A DNA stretch of 50,048 nucleotides from Pontibacter pamirensis (GTDB lineage: Bacteria; Bacteroidota; Bacteroidia; Cytophagales; Hymenobacteraceae): the NCBI RefSeq assembly GCF_010015475.1, contig NZ_SSNI01000043.1:1-50048 (forward strand), written 5' to 3'. A program made the position numbers and the translations under genes. Positions 14,720-23,876 of this stretch are shown piece by piece. Within the stretch, counting starts at the first letter, position 1. Every line of letters starts with the position of its first letter. The notes beneath the pieces are model-generated. The model searched no databases. It saw only the letters and a list, made by a program, of their open reading frames with translations, and was not told where the DNA came from.

Positions 14720-17700
14720 CTAAAACAGCACTGACACCTGCGTTCTTCCTGTATGTACCGCACCTATACCGTTTGCTTTGCGGCCGTCATAGTTGAGGGA
14801 GATGTTGAGGCCATTGCTCAGGCGCTGCTGCAGGTTCAGGGACCAGGTCATGTTGTTGCCGGGACGCAAAGCGTTCAGGATTTCATATCCAACGTAGGAG
14901 AATTCATCTCCTAAAAAATTAATGTTCACATACCTGAGGTTACCTGTAAAGGTGCGCTTGCTCACTTGGCTGAGTCTGGTTTCCACACCGAACTCGTGGA
15001 ATAGCCCCTGCTGCTCTGCCTCCGCTGAGGCCAGCGCATCATCCCGTAGCGCGTACTGGTATTTGCCCGTAATACGCAGCCGCGTGTTAGGTTGGTAAGA
15101 CAGCTCCGGAGAAGCCTCCCGGCTCTCGATCCTGAAGTTTTTAGAAACAAGAAAGTTCGACTTGTTTTCCCGTACATTTAGCCCCAGGATAAGCTGGGAG
15201 CTAAGCACCTCATTCAGGTTCAGGCGCCCGGTCAATAGCTGGCTACTCACATTGCGGGTTTCGGAGCCGTTCGTTAACAGCGATTTTTGCTGATTTTGCT
15301 GCACCGTGTATTCCATACCATACAACGGATTACTGCGGTTAAAATATACTGTATGCCGCATCGCCTTCACCAGCGAAATAAGAAACTGGTCGGCTATGTC
15401 ATCCGCGAAGGGGTTGAAACGCTGCTTCAGGTCTTCGTCGGTTGTTTTCTTGTCGATGCTGACGAACGTGAGCATGGAGAAGCGAGACATTTGCCCTTTC
15501 AGGCCTTTCTCTGTTTTCCAACTGCGGGGGGTGGTACTGGTGAGGCGGTAGGTGAAGCGGTTGGTATAGGCGTTGATATACTCGTCGGTTGGCAGGAATA
15601 TCTTGATGTAGCGCCGCTGGTCTAATGTCTGGGCCTCTAGGTAATCATTCAGGTTATTTGGATTTGCACCATCCCGCAGGTAGTGGGTTCCCTGACCCGG
15701 CAGCGTCTCCTGAAAAATATAGATGCGCCGCAGCTCACGGCCTGTACCCGTAGCGTAACTTAGCTCCGACCGAAAGCTTCCGTCTAAAAAACCCGCATTC
15801 CAATCTACCCGCGACTGTACTGTTTCCTCATCATCGCCTGTCACTACTTTTAGTTTGCGGTAGGTAGCTTGTAGGGCTAAGTCGTTTTCTGCGCCCAAAC
15901 GTGTTTGCATGATGGCATTGTATGTCTGCCCCACTTCGGGTTGCCCCATGGTACCAGCTCCGGTGGGGCGCTTGTCGGTGCGGTGACTATAGTCCAGCCG
16001 GAACTTTGTGCTGGCAGAGTCGCCGCTCTCTACATACACCAGGTGCTCCTCAAAATACATGGCAGAGCCGACAACAGAATCTGTCTCCAGGGAAGTCAAC
16101 CTGTTTTTATCGAAGCGGTAGACATAGCCAGGTGTTACTTTGCCCAGCCTATATTTCGCTCCCAAATCGCCACGATACCACTCGGATTGCCGCTGGCCCT
16201 GTGTGCTGTTCAGCATGAACAGGTGGTTGCGCAGCACCACTTTCCCCAGCGTTTTAAGTACATCCACGTAATGCTGCACCCCATCCAGCTGCGCCTCCCG
16301 GTAACGCCTGCTGATGCGGTAGTTGAACAGGTTCGCCACATCCTGGGTTGCCCCTACTGAAAAGTTGAGGATATGGTCTTCGGCCTTATCAGTAGTAAGT
16401 AAACTCCAGTCGCGGTCAAACTCAATAGGGCGATAGCGGTCTATGGGCGCGAAGTTCTGGTCGGTGTGTTCGTAGTTCAGGGTGCTGTTCAGCTTATACC
16501 TGCCCAGCATCGGCACTTCCTTGTCCTGCACAACGTATCCTACCCGCACCGCTTTTCCCTGGTCATCCTCCGAGTCTATAGCAGAGAAGCGGTTGCTGTC
16601 GTTTTCAGAGGCCGCGCCTTCCATAAAAACGCTTACACCCTTCTGCAACTCATAGCTACCGCCCAGCGTCATCAGCTGCTTCTTTTTAGGCGTAGGCAGC
16701 ACCCGCAGCGGCGCATAGCTTCCCTGCGGCCTTCCATCTACAGGTGCCACCCAACGGTACATGCGCCCGTTAACGGCACTGTTCGCCAGCACATAGTCTC
16801 CGTTATTCAAGCCAACTTCTGTAAAGCTCACATTATAAAAGGCAGAATCAGGGGAATTAGAATAGACGAAAATGGAGGCTGCGGTTTCCCCATTATTGTA
16901 AATAGTATCGCGCTTTGCATACAGTACTGCTGTCGGGTCGAAGGCAACGCTGTCGGCGCCGGTGCTAACTGCTAAGTTCAAGCTATCGCCGATGCTGGAC
17001 AGCAGGCGCTTCTCCTCGTTCTGCAGGTTCAGGTTGATGAGGTTGTTTGGGTTATCAGATTCGTTGTAGTAGTTGCCGTATACCTTTAGCTTGCCCAGGT
17101 TCTGGTAATGGTTGAGGTGGTAGATGCCCCGGCTATAGTTCTGGTCAAAATACTCAAAATCTACTTTCACGCGTGTATTCTTCGTGATAACGTGGCGGGT
17201 GGTGAAGGTGATTTCCGCCTGATTGTAGTCAATCACATAATCATAGTCATAGCCGCGCACCAGCAGCCTGCCATCCAGAAACACCCGCTCCGAGTTGGCC
17301 AGCACAATGATGAAGCGCTCGTTATTCGGGCCCCGCAGCCTGTAAGGTCCCAGCACCCCCTCCTGCGGCTGGAGGTTTTGGGAGGCAAACTTACCCTTCG
17401 CCATAGAGGCTGCTACTGTGGTCACGCCTTCCCGCCCTGGCCTGCTGCCAAACTTTGTCTCAAAAGCACCGCCCTGCACGTTCTTGTAGAACTGCAGAAA
17501 GTAAGAGGGCTTGTTTTGCAGCACCACATCTCCGGCAGTCAGCTGCCAGAGCCGGTGCTTCAGGGTGATGTATACTTTGTCAAACTCCTGCAGCTGCTGC
17601 GTATTCCCCTCCGGCTGAAAAGGAATGTTCTGGTCCGTGATGGCGGCTGTGATGCTAATATCTTCTGTGAGCTTGCCGTCCAGCTGCAGGTTCAGGGCGG

Positions 17701-18208
17701 AGTTCACAAACACATTCTGTGTGTTTCCAAAGGAAATTCCCCGCGAGATGCTTCCTGTCTTATTCAGCCCCGGTGTTTTGAAAATCTCTTCCTTGGTGGC
17801 AATCTCCTCCTGGTAAAAACGGTCCTGGAAAGAACTCATTTCCAGCTTAGAGATATCGCGCTTAAAGGCTGGCTTCGTGAGGTTCAGGGGCATTACCCGG
17901 AAACAGACCAGCACAGAATCGCGCAGGGCCTGCATGGTGCCGAGTGTATCTATTGCCACAGAGTCAGGAGCCGGGAAACGGGTGAGGGTAAACTCGTTCT
18001 GGCTGTAGTTGTAGTCAAAGGAAAACGCCTCCTTCTTAGGATGGGAAAAGGTAACGGAGGCGGGGTCCAGCGTAAGTGAGTCGAGTTGTTGCGGCATGTC
18101 GGTGAGGGGCATCCAGCGGCAGCGCTGGTTGTTCACAGGCGACTGTGCCAGCAGCGGCCAGCTCAGCCCGAACAAGAGCAACATGATATAAACCCCTCCC
18201 CTGCTCAT
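14720..18208 (-). CDS. Large putative outer-membrane protein, function unknown
   Basis: I choose ATG 18208 (1162 residues) because it directly follows the kinase stop (TAG-C-ATG) and begins a clear signal peptide (MSRGG, then a hydrophobic run to LLAQS). The upstream ATG 18265 would overlap the kinase by 56 bp. After about 130 residues comes a conserved-looking block: SRGISFGNTQNVFVNSAL, LDGKLTEDISITAAITDQNI, PEGNTQQLQEFDKVYITL. Long stretches of alternating aromatic/polar strands follow, to the last residue Phe (TGRTQVSVLF), as in outer-membrane beta-barrels. The family feels familiar from Bacteroidota but I cannot name it. It is too short for SprA and I see no TonB plug or T9SS sorting domain. 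Coupling to the histidine kinase suggests a joint role. Confidence 0.75.
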   Translation of the reverse strand: MSRGGVYIMLLLFGLSWPLLAQSPVNNQRCRWMPLTDMPQQLDSLTLDPASVTFSHPKKEAFSFDYNYSQNEFTLTRFPAPDSVAIDTLGTMQALRDSVLVCFRVMPLNLTKPAFKRDISKLEMSSFQDRFYQEEIATKEEIFKTPGLNKTGSISRGISFGNTQNVFVNSALNLQLDGKLTEDISITAAITDQNIPFQPEGNTQQLQEFDKVYITLKHRLWQLTAGDVVLQNKPSYFLQFYKNVQGGAFETKFGSRPGREGVTTVAASMAKGKFASQNLQPQEGVLGPYRLRGPNNERFIIVLANSERVFLDGRLLVRGYDYDYVIDYNQAEITFTTRHVITKNTRVKVDFEYFDQNYSRGIYHLNHYQNLGKLKVYGNYYNESDNPNNLINLNLQNEEKRLLSSIGDSLNLAVSTGADSVAFDPTAVLYAKRDTIYNNGETAASIFVYSNSPDSAFYNVSFTEVGLNNGDYVLANSAVNGRMYRWVAPVDGRPQGSYAPLRVLPTPKKKQLMTLGGSYELQKGVSVFMEGAASENDSNRFSAIDSEDDQGKAVRVGYVVQDKEVPMLGRYKLNSTLNYEHTDQNFAPIDRYRPIEFDRDWSLLTTDKAEDHILNFSVGATQDVANLFNYRISRRYREAQLDGVQHYVDVLKTLGKVVLRNHLFMLNSTQGQRQSEWYRGDLGAKYRLGKVTPGYVYRFDKNRLTSLETDSVVGSAMYFEEHLVYVESGDSASTKFRLDYSHRTDKRPTGAGTMGQPEVGQTYNAIMQTRLGAENDLALQATYRKLKVVTGDDEETVQSRVDWNAGFLDGSFRSELSYATGTGRELRRIYIFQETLPGQGTHYLRDGANPNNLNDYLEAQTLDQRRYIKIFLPTDEYINAYTNRFTYRLTSTTPRSWKTEKGLKGQMSRFSMLTFVSIDKKTTDEDLKQRFNPFADDIADQFLISLVKAMRHTVYFNRSNPLYGMEYTVQQNQQKSLLTNGSETRNVSSQLLTGRLNLNEVLSSQLILGLNVRENKSNFLVSKNFRIESREASPELSYQPNTRLRITGKYQYALRDDALASAEAEQQGLFHEFGVETRLSQVSKRTFTGNLRYVNINFLGDEFSYVGYEILNALRPGNNMTWSLNLQQRLSNGLNISLNYDGRKANGIGAVHTGRTQVSVLF

Positions 18209-18209
18209 G

Positions 18210-21200
18210 CTAGGCCAGCGGTAACGAGATAAAGAACGTGGTGCCTTTTCCCTCTTCTGATGCAAACCAAATACGGCCTCCTGCGTTTTCGATACCCCGT
18301 TTGGCTACGGCCAGCCCTATACCAGAACCTGTATACTTCGTGCTGAAGTTAGGTATAAACACTTTACTGCGGACATCCTCCGGTATGCCACTGCCATTGT
18401 CACGAATAGAAATCAGCACCTCCTTGTCATCCTGCTTCGCTAACTTCACCTCAATGTGTGGCTTACGGGTGGCCGGAACGGCCTGTATAGCATTTAGCAG
18501 TAAGTTGTTAAAGGTGCGCACCATCAGGCTTTCATCGGCCTTCACAATCACCTCCTCATCCGGTATACATTTCTTAAGCACTGCGGTAGCCGGATCACTG
18601 TGCAGGTCGGCGGCTTTGTGCAGAGCGGCGGCAACATCCATTGGCTCCGCCTTTGGCTCCGGCATGTTTGTAAAGCTGGAGAACGAAGTGGCAATATCGC
18701 TGAGAATGTTGATTTGCGTTATCAGCGTATGCGATATCTTTTCAATCATCTGCTCCGTGTTCGGGCGCTTTTCAGCTATTGCTTTCTGCAGATACTGCAG
18801 CGAAAGTTTCATTGGCGTGAGCGGGTTCTTTATTTCGTGAGCCACCTGCCGGGCCATTTCGCGCCAGGCCGCTTCTTTCTCCTGCACCGCCAGGTCCTGC
18901 TTGTTCTGCTCCAGGGTGAGCAGCATCCGGTTATACTCATTCACCAGCATGCCAATTTCATCCGCGCCTTCGTAGGCCAGCATTTGATTTTTACCAGTTA
19001 AGGATGTTCGCTTCAATTTATCGGCCAGCATGCGCAGGGGTACCGTCAGTGTTCGAGATGCAAAGAATGTCAACACCATAAACGTAATGAACATTACTGT
19101 AAAAATGTTCATTGTGGTCGTAATCAACTCAATAAGTTTCAGGTCGAGCTCATTTTCCGAGTCAAAAAACGGAATACCGATAAAGCCCGCTAGTTCCCCA
19201 GGGTCGTTTTCATCCTGCAGCGGCAGGTATACTACATTAAAGGAGAGGCTGGCAGTTTGCTCCTCCAGCAGCACCCGAAGGGCCTGTCGCTCTGAAATGG
19301 CGGCAAAAGCTTTTGGATTAACCAGCTTCGACAACAACCCGGCCTCAAAAATCAACGGCTGGCTTGTTACAAGCAGTTTGCCATTGCGGTTATAGAGGTT
19401 GATATCTGTTTTGGAAATAGCTGCAATCTCTGTTATTAAACCCTCTAATCTGCGCCTGTTCTGCAGCATCCTGTCGCTCAGCTGCCGCGATAATGCTTCC
19501 TGCACGGCTTCTCCCCGCTGTTCGTACGTTTCCATTAAATCCTTTTTGTAGGAGGCCGTAACCAGACCTGCCGTAGCGACACTTACCATCAGCAAAGGCA
19601 ACAGAATACCGAAGTTGAGGAATATCTGAATTTTGGTGCTGAAATTGGGGCTGAACTCCTGCAAACTGTGGCGATGCAGCAAAAGGTAAACCAGCCCTCC
19701 CAGTACCAGCCCCGCCACAAATACCAGAAACAGGAAGGAGAAATTAGATAGAATCTCCTGCGCGCCATACTGCTCTGTGGAAATAACAAGCATCTGCCCG
19801 TTAGCACTACGCACCCCAAAGTGATGGAAGTCGTTCTGATTGGCACCCTGCCTGTAAAGCTCCTGCCGCCGCAGCAGGCGCCGATCGAAGTTGGTGGCGT
19901 AGTCGTAATCGCCCTCACTGTAGAGAAGTTTGCTGTCGCTGTAAAAGGCATAGCTCAGCATGTCGCGCCGGAACGGCTGCGTGTACCTCTGATCAACCAG
20001 TAGCTTTGGCACCAGGCTGTTCGGCTGTAGCTTTTTTAAGGTTAACTGCAGCGCAATGGTACCTACATGATAATTCTGAATAGGCACTTTTATCAGCTTG
20101 AGGTAGACACGGGCATCGGAGCGGGTAGGCTCTTTTAGCAGAAACAGGTCCTCATGCTCTGTCTGCGATTGAGGAGTATCAAAACGCGCCCGAAGATCCA
20201 GCAGGTTTGTGGCCGCTGTATCGGCACTCTCCAGCGCGTTCCCCTGGCTATCGAACAGCATCACCGAAACCTCATACTTATTAAAGTGGCTCGGCAGGTA
20301 CTGCTTTGTAATTTTCCGCTTGATAAAAGGGGCATCCACATAAGGGCTGATCAGTTGCATCTGAATCATTTCATCAGAGGCGATCCTGCCCGACACCTCT
20401 TCGACCAGCAAATACTCCCCCAGCACATCATTGTCCTGCAGCATGTTATAAGCAAATTCCTGTTTGTACAGTTTCAGCTCGCTGTGATAGTGGGTATAGA
20501 GTGCCAGAGCACCTGTAAAGGCACTCACGATAAGCACTAAGAAAAAGAAGAGGTAGGTACGGTAGGCCAGGCTCACAGCATTGCGGTGTTGCGCGGCCAG
20601 AATTATAATCAACCAGAATAAGAAGCCTACCAGAATAACGATAGAGAGATTCTGGAAAAACAGGCTAGTGAGCAGCAGTAAAGTAGCGCCTACTCCTCCA
20701 AGCATTTTATATGCCCACAGCCCCCTATCCTTATGCAGCAGCACCGACACCACCGTGGCCAGCATATAGGTGAACAGGCATAAAGCAACTGTCTGCAGCA
20801 GCATGATGCCGAACAGCACCATTTTATACTTTGTCAGCTCCAGTGAGCGGCTGATGTCCAGCGTAAGTGGGGTATTGTGGTATATGTTAAAGTAAAACTG
20901 AAAAAGCAGCAGCAACAGCAGGTAAAAAATAACCATACAACAGACTTGCAGCACCCGTGCCTGCTTTCGGTGCATAACATGAAGCTGAGCTACTACGCTG
21001 TTGCGGACAAACAAGTATAAACCAGAACCGGCAACAGTGACCAGCAGCAGCATGTTCAGCGCCAGGTCGCCTATGGAGGGAGACCAGAAGGAGGCTGCAT
21101 ATAGCTTTGGGTCGAAAAGTTTTATCTCAGAAATGGCGTAAGGCAGGTCCAGCAGCAACAGCACCAGACGAAAAATCGCCAGCAGCAGAAGAAAAAGCAA

Positions 21201-21911
21201 TATACCTTTGCTGTACTGTTGTCGCCTGATATAATGCTTTGCAGCCGTTACACTAAACAGGAGAAAAAAGATTCCACCAGCTGCCAGCAAAATAAGCTCG
21301 AGCGTGTCGAAGGGTGTTTTTTCAGTTTCCTGCCCGAAGTCCACGGCAAACAGGAAGTTGCCACTCCTGCTATATACTTTAGGAAGATCTGCCGCCGGGT
21401 CCCACACTAAATTTCCGCTTAACGTATTAAAAGCTCCTTTCTCCAGTTCAGGGCTTAAGTGGGCACTACCAAGCTGGTTACTTAACTGCAGCGGAATGTA
21501 TACCTCAATATCGAAATCATAAGCCTGATGTGGTACGACAATAAAACTGCCATACTGATTTCTAACGGTCATGAGCCGGTTTGCAGGAGAAGGAAAATCA
21601 AGTTCGGGTGCTATCGCGTGGTTTGACCAGAAAACAAGTCTGTCTCCCCGGTACACAAAGACAGGATAATCTGCTGCGCGCAGCAAAGAAGTGAATGAAA
21701 CGTTACTTTTGCCTAATTGATGGCCAATGGACTCAGCATTTTGATGTGCTTTGTCTATATCCTGCTGAACACGCGCTGCAATGGCAGCTATCTCGCTGCT
21801 GTGGTCTGTAGCAGGCGCGGCAAAAAGTATATTCAGATGTAATGCGACAGCTGCTAAGAAGCACAGCAGTGATATAGTAAAAAAAACTAAAGGGGTATAA
21901 TTCCGATTCAA
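18210..21911 (-). CDS. Multi-sensor transmembrane histidine kinase, NtrY-like core
   Basis: 1233 residues. TM1 (7-30), extracytoplasmic region 31-202, a block of about seven TM segments (203-472), a second extracytoplasmic region (473-720), two TMs (721-745 and 765-786), a third extracytoplasmic region (787-927), a TM (928-950) and a HAMP-like linker. Then HisKA with His1025 in ARQVAHEIKNPLTP and a C-terminal ATPase with N box LLLNAIQAV, DNGSGIP and GSGIGLAVAKRG. The NPLTPMKLSLQ pattern is NtrY-like. Start TTG 21911, since the first TM begins at once and no in-frame ATG precedes. No response regulator is nearby. The next gene starts 1 bp after its stop. Ligand unknown. Confidence 0.9.
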   Translation of the reverse strand: MNRNYTPLVFFTISLLCFLAAVALHLNILFAAPATDHSSEIAAIAARVQQDIDKAHQNAESIGHQLGKSNVSFTSLLRAADYPVFVYRGDRLVFWSNHAIAPELDFPSPANRLMTVRNQYGSFIVVPHQAYDFDIEVYIPLQLSNQLGSAHLSPELEKGAFNTLSGNLVWDPAADLPKVYSRSGNFLFAVDFGQETEKTPFDTLELILLAAGGIFFLLFSVTAAKHYIRRQQYSKGILLFLLLLAIFRLVLLLLDLPYAISEIKLFDPKLYAASFWSPSIGDLALNMLLLVTVAGSGLYLFVRNSVVAQLHVMHRKQARVLQVCCMVIFYLLLLLLFQFYFNIYHNTPLTLDISRSLELTKYKMVLFGIMLLQTVALCLFTYMLATVVSVLLHKDRGLWAYKMLGGVGATLLLLTSLFFQNLSIVILVGFLFWLIIILAAQHRNAVSLAYRTYLFFFLVLIVSAFTGALALYTHYHSELKLYKQEFAYNMLQDNDVLGEYLLVEEVSGRIASDEMIQMQLISPYVDAPFIKRKITKQYLPSHFNKYEVSVMLFDSQGNALESADTAATNLLDLRARFDTPQSQTEHEDLFLLKEPTRSDARVYLKLIKVPIQNYHVGTIALQLTLKKLQPNSLVPKLLVDQRYTQPFRRDMLSYAFYSDSKLLYSEGDYDYATNFDRRLLRRQELYRQGANQNDFHHFGVRSANGQMLVISTEQYGAQEILSNFSFLFLVFVAGLVLGGLVYLLLHRHSLQEFSPNFSTKIQIFLNFGILLPLLMVSVATAGLVTASYKKDLMETYEQRGEAVQEALSRQLSDRMLQNRRRLEGLITEIAAISKTDINLYNRNGKLLVTSQPLIFEAGLLSKLVNPKAFAAISERQALRVLLEEQTASLSFNVVYLPLQDENDPGELAGFIGIPFFDSENELDLKLIELITTTMNIFTVMFITFMVLTFFASRTLTVPLRMLADKLKRTSLTGKNQMLAYEGADEIGMLVNEYNRMLLTLEQNKQDLAVQEKEAAWREMARQVAHEIKNPLTPMKLSLQYLQKAIAEKRPNTEQMIEKISHTLITQINILSDIATSFSSFTNMPEPKAEPMDVAAALHKAADLHSDPATAVLKKCIPDEEVIVKADESLMVRTFNNLLLNAIQAVPATRKPHIEVKLAKQDDKEVLISIRDNGSGIPEDVRSKVFIPNFSTKYTGSGIGLAVAKRGIENAGGRIWFASEEGKGTTFFISLPLA

Positions 21912-21977
21912 AACAGCGTAGTTTATCTACGAATTTAAGCAAAACGCAGGATAACGCCTATAGATTCAAAAACCGTG

Positions 21978-22199
21978 CTAGCGTTTGCTGTAATTGAGCC
22001 TGTGTTTGATTCCGGAAAAGACATAAAGCATCAGGATACGGACGTACCTGAAAAAAATCATGGTAAACAAAACAATGATAGCCGCTACTACAGTGAGGTG
22101 CACCCACATGAATGGGTTGTTTGCCAGGTAGAACAGCATCACGCCTAAAGCCAGCACAGTGCCTGCAGAAAACCATAGCTGATGTACACGGCTCCCCAA
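21978..22199 (-). CDS. Small two-span membrane protein (start or frame uncertain)
   Basis: 73 codons from a TTG at 22199. Residues about 10-27 and 32-52 are hydrophobic, followed by a basic tail (FSGIKHRLNYSKR), the layout of a small inner-membrane protein. I do not recognise the family. There is no in-frame ATG after the preceding stop, but an ATG at 22210 in another frame reads MGIVWGAVYISYG before it fails, and joins well to this frame near the FSAGTV stretch. Either the start is TTG or a one-base frameshift (real or sequencing) split the gene. It lies between the oxidase accessory genes and the kinase on the same strand. Confidence 0.5.
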   Translation of the reverse strand: MGSRVHQLWFSAGTVLALGVMLFYLANNPFMWVHLTVVAAIIVLFTMIFFRYVRILMLYVFSGIKHRLNYSKR

Positions 22200-22300
22200 A
22201 CAATCCCCATTCTACTTCATACTATAAACCACATACAAAGCAGGTGGTAAGCATCCGGTTAAACTTCCGAAAATTTGGAAACAATTGAGTAAAATCCTCT

Positions 22301-22352
22301 CCCTCCCTGCACCGGGAATACCGGCAGGCAAGAATGCTCCTGCCCTGGAGGG
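22301..22352 (-). repeat. Compact inverted-repeat structure after the CxxC membrane gene
   Basis: The outer arms ccctcc (22301-22306) and ggaggg (22347-22352) enclose ggcagg (22323-22328) with cctgcc (22339-22344), and a competing ccgg/ccgg pair (22312-22315 and 22321-22324). It lies just past the stop of the 88-residue gene on the minus strand. It could be a transcript-end structure or a dispersed repeat. No T tract follows. Confidence 0.4.
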
Positions 22353-22357
22353 TTAGC

Positions 22358-22624
22358 TTACGCTTTTTTGCGGCTATTTTTATACCATAAGAAGCCAACC
22401 GTGCCAATCAGCAGGTAAGGTATCACCATCAGGTAAAGTATACCTGTGTTAAGCCCGGAACCAACTTCTGACTCTGGTTCATGGTTATGCCCTTTTCCGG
22501 TGCCCACATTAGACTCCACGGAGGCACGGCACATGGCACATTGGCTATAAGCATCAGTGCCAGCAAAAGCCAGCATCATGCTCATCACTACAGCAGCAAC
22601 TATTTTATTTATCTTCAGTCTCAT
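22358..22624 (-). CDS. Small membrane protein with CxxC motif, oxidase-cluster accessory
   Basis: 88 residues. An N-terminal signal (MRLKINKIVAA to about residue 27, AYSQ) is followed at once by CAMC, a His/Glu-rich linker (GKGHNHEPESE) and one TM segment (about 61-79) with a basic end (WYKNSRKKA). The CAMC pair and HNH are plausible metal ligands facing the periplasm, which would suit copper handling next to SCO1 and DUF420, but that is inference. Short proteins of this layout accompany Bacteroidota cox loci as far as I recall. Start ATG 22624. Confidence 0.75.
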   Translation of the reverse strand: MRLKINKIVAAVVMSMMLAFAGTDAYSQCAMCRASVESNVGTGKGHNHEPESEVGSGLNTGILYLMVIPYLLIGTVGFLWYKNSRKKA

Positions 22625-22656
22625 CTTATTGAAAACAGTTAAGGGTACTGAGAAGT

Positions 22657-23217
22657 TTAACTATAATACGGCGATATCAGCAGATAGACTAATACGCCTG
22701 TCACGGCAACGTACAGCCATATCGGGAATGTCCAGCGGGATATGCGGCGGTGACGGACCAGTTGGTTTGAGATACCGAAATAAACCGACAGCAGCACCAG
22801 CGGCACAATTACAACGGCCAGCACAATGTGCGTCAGGAGTATGAAATAATAGATATACTTTAAAGCCCCCTCTCCGCCATAGGTCGTGCGCTCCCCCAGA
22901 AAATGGTACGTCACATACGACACCAGAAAAATGGCCGATAAGCTGAAAGCCGCCAACATGGCCGCTCTATGGCCCTTCACATTCTGCCGCTTCACATTAT
23001 AGTAGCCTATCACCAGTGCAATAGCCGTCAAGGAATTCAGGATTGCATGAAAAGCAGGCAGATAGGATACATCTACCGAGCTAGTACCTTCTTTTGGCAT
23101 AAAGAACAGCGCGGCCACCACAATGGGTATCAGTACAGACAGTACTGTAATGAGGGTCAGAAACTTCTTGTCTGCACCGCTCGTCAACCTGTTATTACTT
23201 TCTTTTACTGTATTCAT
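22657..23217 (-). CDS. DUF420 membrane protein (CtaM/YozB-like oxidase biogenesis)
   Basis: A 186-residue protein with about five TM segments and several conserved-looking histidines (LPAFHAILNSL, YVTYHFLGE, LLTHIVLAV). This matches DUF420, the family of Bacillus YozB and Staphylococcus CtaM, the latter known to be needed for an aa3-type heme-copper oxidase. The sequence around HRRISRWTFPIWLYVAVTG is typical. Its start overlaps the SCO1 gene by 23 bp, consistent with coupled expression. A role in maturing the oxidase encoded upstream follows from family and context, not from a motif that proves it. Confidence 0.85.
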   Translation of the reverse strand: MNTVKESNNRLTSGADKKFLTLITVLSVLIPIVVAALFFMPKEGTSSVDVSYLPAFHAILNSLTAIALVIGYYNVKRQNVKGHRAAMLAAFSLSAIFLVSYVTYHFLGERTTYGGEGALKYIYYFILLTHIVLAVVIVPLVLLSVYFGISNQLVRHRRISRWTFPIWLYVAVTGVLVYLLISPYYS

Positions 23218-23860
23218 CCAGCAACACGTTTATTTCTGTCTTCAACCGGTCTATTTCCTTTAAGTCTGTACCTTCGTATACACCCCTTATTTTTCCTTCT
23301 TTATCCACCAGCGTCAAATGGTTGCTGCTATTTGTGAGTTTCTGCTGTTCAACAGCACCAGGAAGGAAAAACCCCTCTTTTGCCAATCTGAAAATCTCCT
23401 GTTTGTCACCTGTTAAGAAGTACCATTTATCAGCCTCTGCACCATAACTAGCAGCATAATTTTGAAGCACCTCAACAGAATCATCTTCAGGATTAACTGT
23501 AATGGATACAATCTTAACTTCAGGTTTGTTCTCAAAAGTTTCCTGTATTCGCACCAATTGAGAAGATATTTTTCTGCAGGCCGGCGGGCAGTCAGTGGTA
23601 AAGAAATGGGTCACATAAACAGCTCCTTCAAGTTCTGCTTCTGTAAATATATTGCCCTCTTTGGAAAGGAGTGAAAAATCAGGAATCTCGTGGAAAACAG
23701 TATCGCCTTGTGCTGTGTATTGCACCTGCCCTGTGGTATCCAGCTGAGGGTAGTAAGTTGGCAGAGTGAAATGATGCTCTCCGAAAATAGCTATAAAGCC
23801 TAAAATAAGAATAGGCACTAATAGTAGGATTCCTAATATTAGTGCCTTTAAGTTACTCAT
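23195..23860 (-). CDS. SCO1/SenC family copper chaperone
   Basis: 221 residues: an N-terminal membrane anchor (about 7-28), then a thioredoxin-like domain on the periplasmic side. The copper-binding pair is in TTDCPPACRK (CxxxC, near residue 90), and the third ligand is probably the His of SSNHLTLVD. SCO proteins deliver copper to, or reduce, the CuA site of oxidase subunit II, which is encoded in the same operon. Length is normal. Start ATG 23860, 16 bp after subunit IV. Confidence 0.93.
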   Translation of the reverse strand: MSNLKALILGILLLVPILILGFIAIFGEHHFTLPTYYPQLDTTGQVQYTAQGDTVFHEIPDFSLLSKEGNIFTEAELEGAVYVTHFFTTDCPPACRKISSQLVRIQETFENKPEVKIVSITVNPEDDSVEVLQNYAASYGAEADKWYFLTGDKQEIFRLAKEGFFLPGAVEQQKLTNSSNHLTLVDKEGKIRGVYEGTDLKEIDRLKTEINVLLDEYSKRK

Positions 23861-23876
23861 ATTGATTTTTTACTTT

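Noticed and set aside
17108..18079. A 323-codon plus-strand ORF antisense to the large outer-membrane protein gene
   Set aside because: It mirrors the codon structure of the real minus-strand gene, has no recognisable domain, and the gene on the other strand has a signal peptide and family features.
18209..18265. ATG at 18265 as start of the outer-membrane protein
   Set aside because: It places a basic 19-residue extension before the signal peptide and overlaps the kinase by 56 bp; the ATG at 18208 sits one base after the kinase stop.
22222..22407. 61-codon minus-strand ORF overlapping the end of the CxxC membrane gene
   Set aside because: Overlaps the real gene in another frame and covers the inverted-repeat structure; no support.
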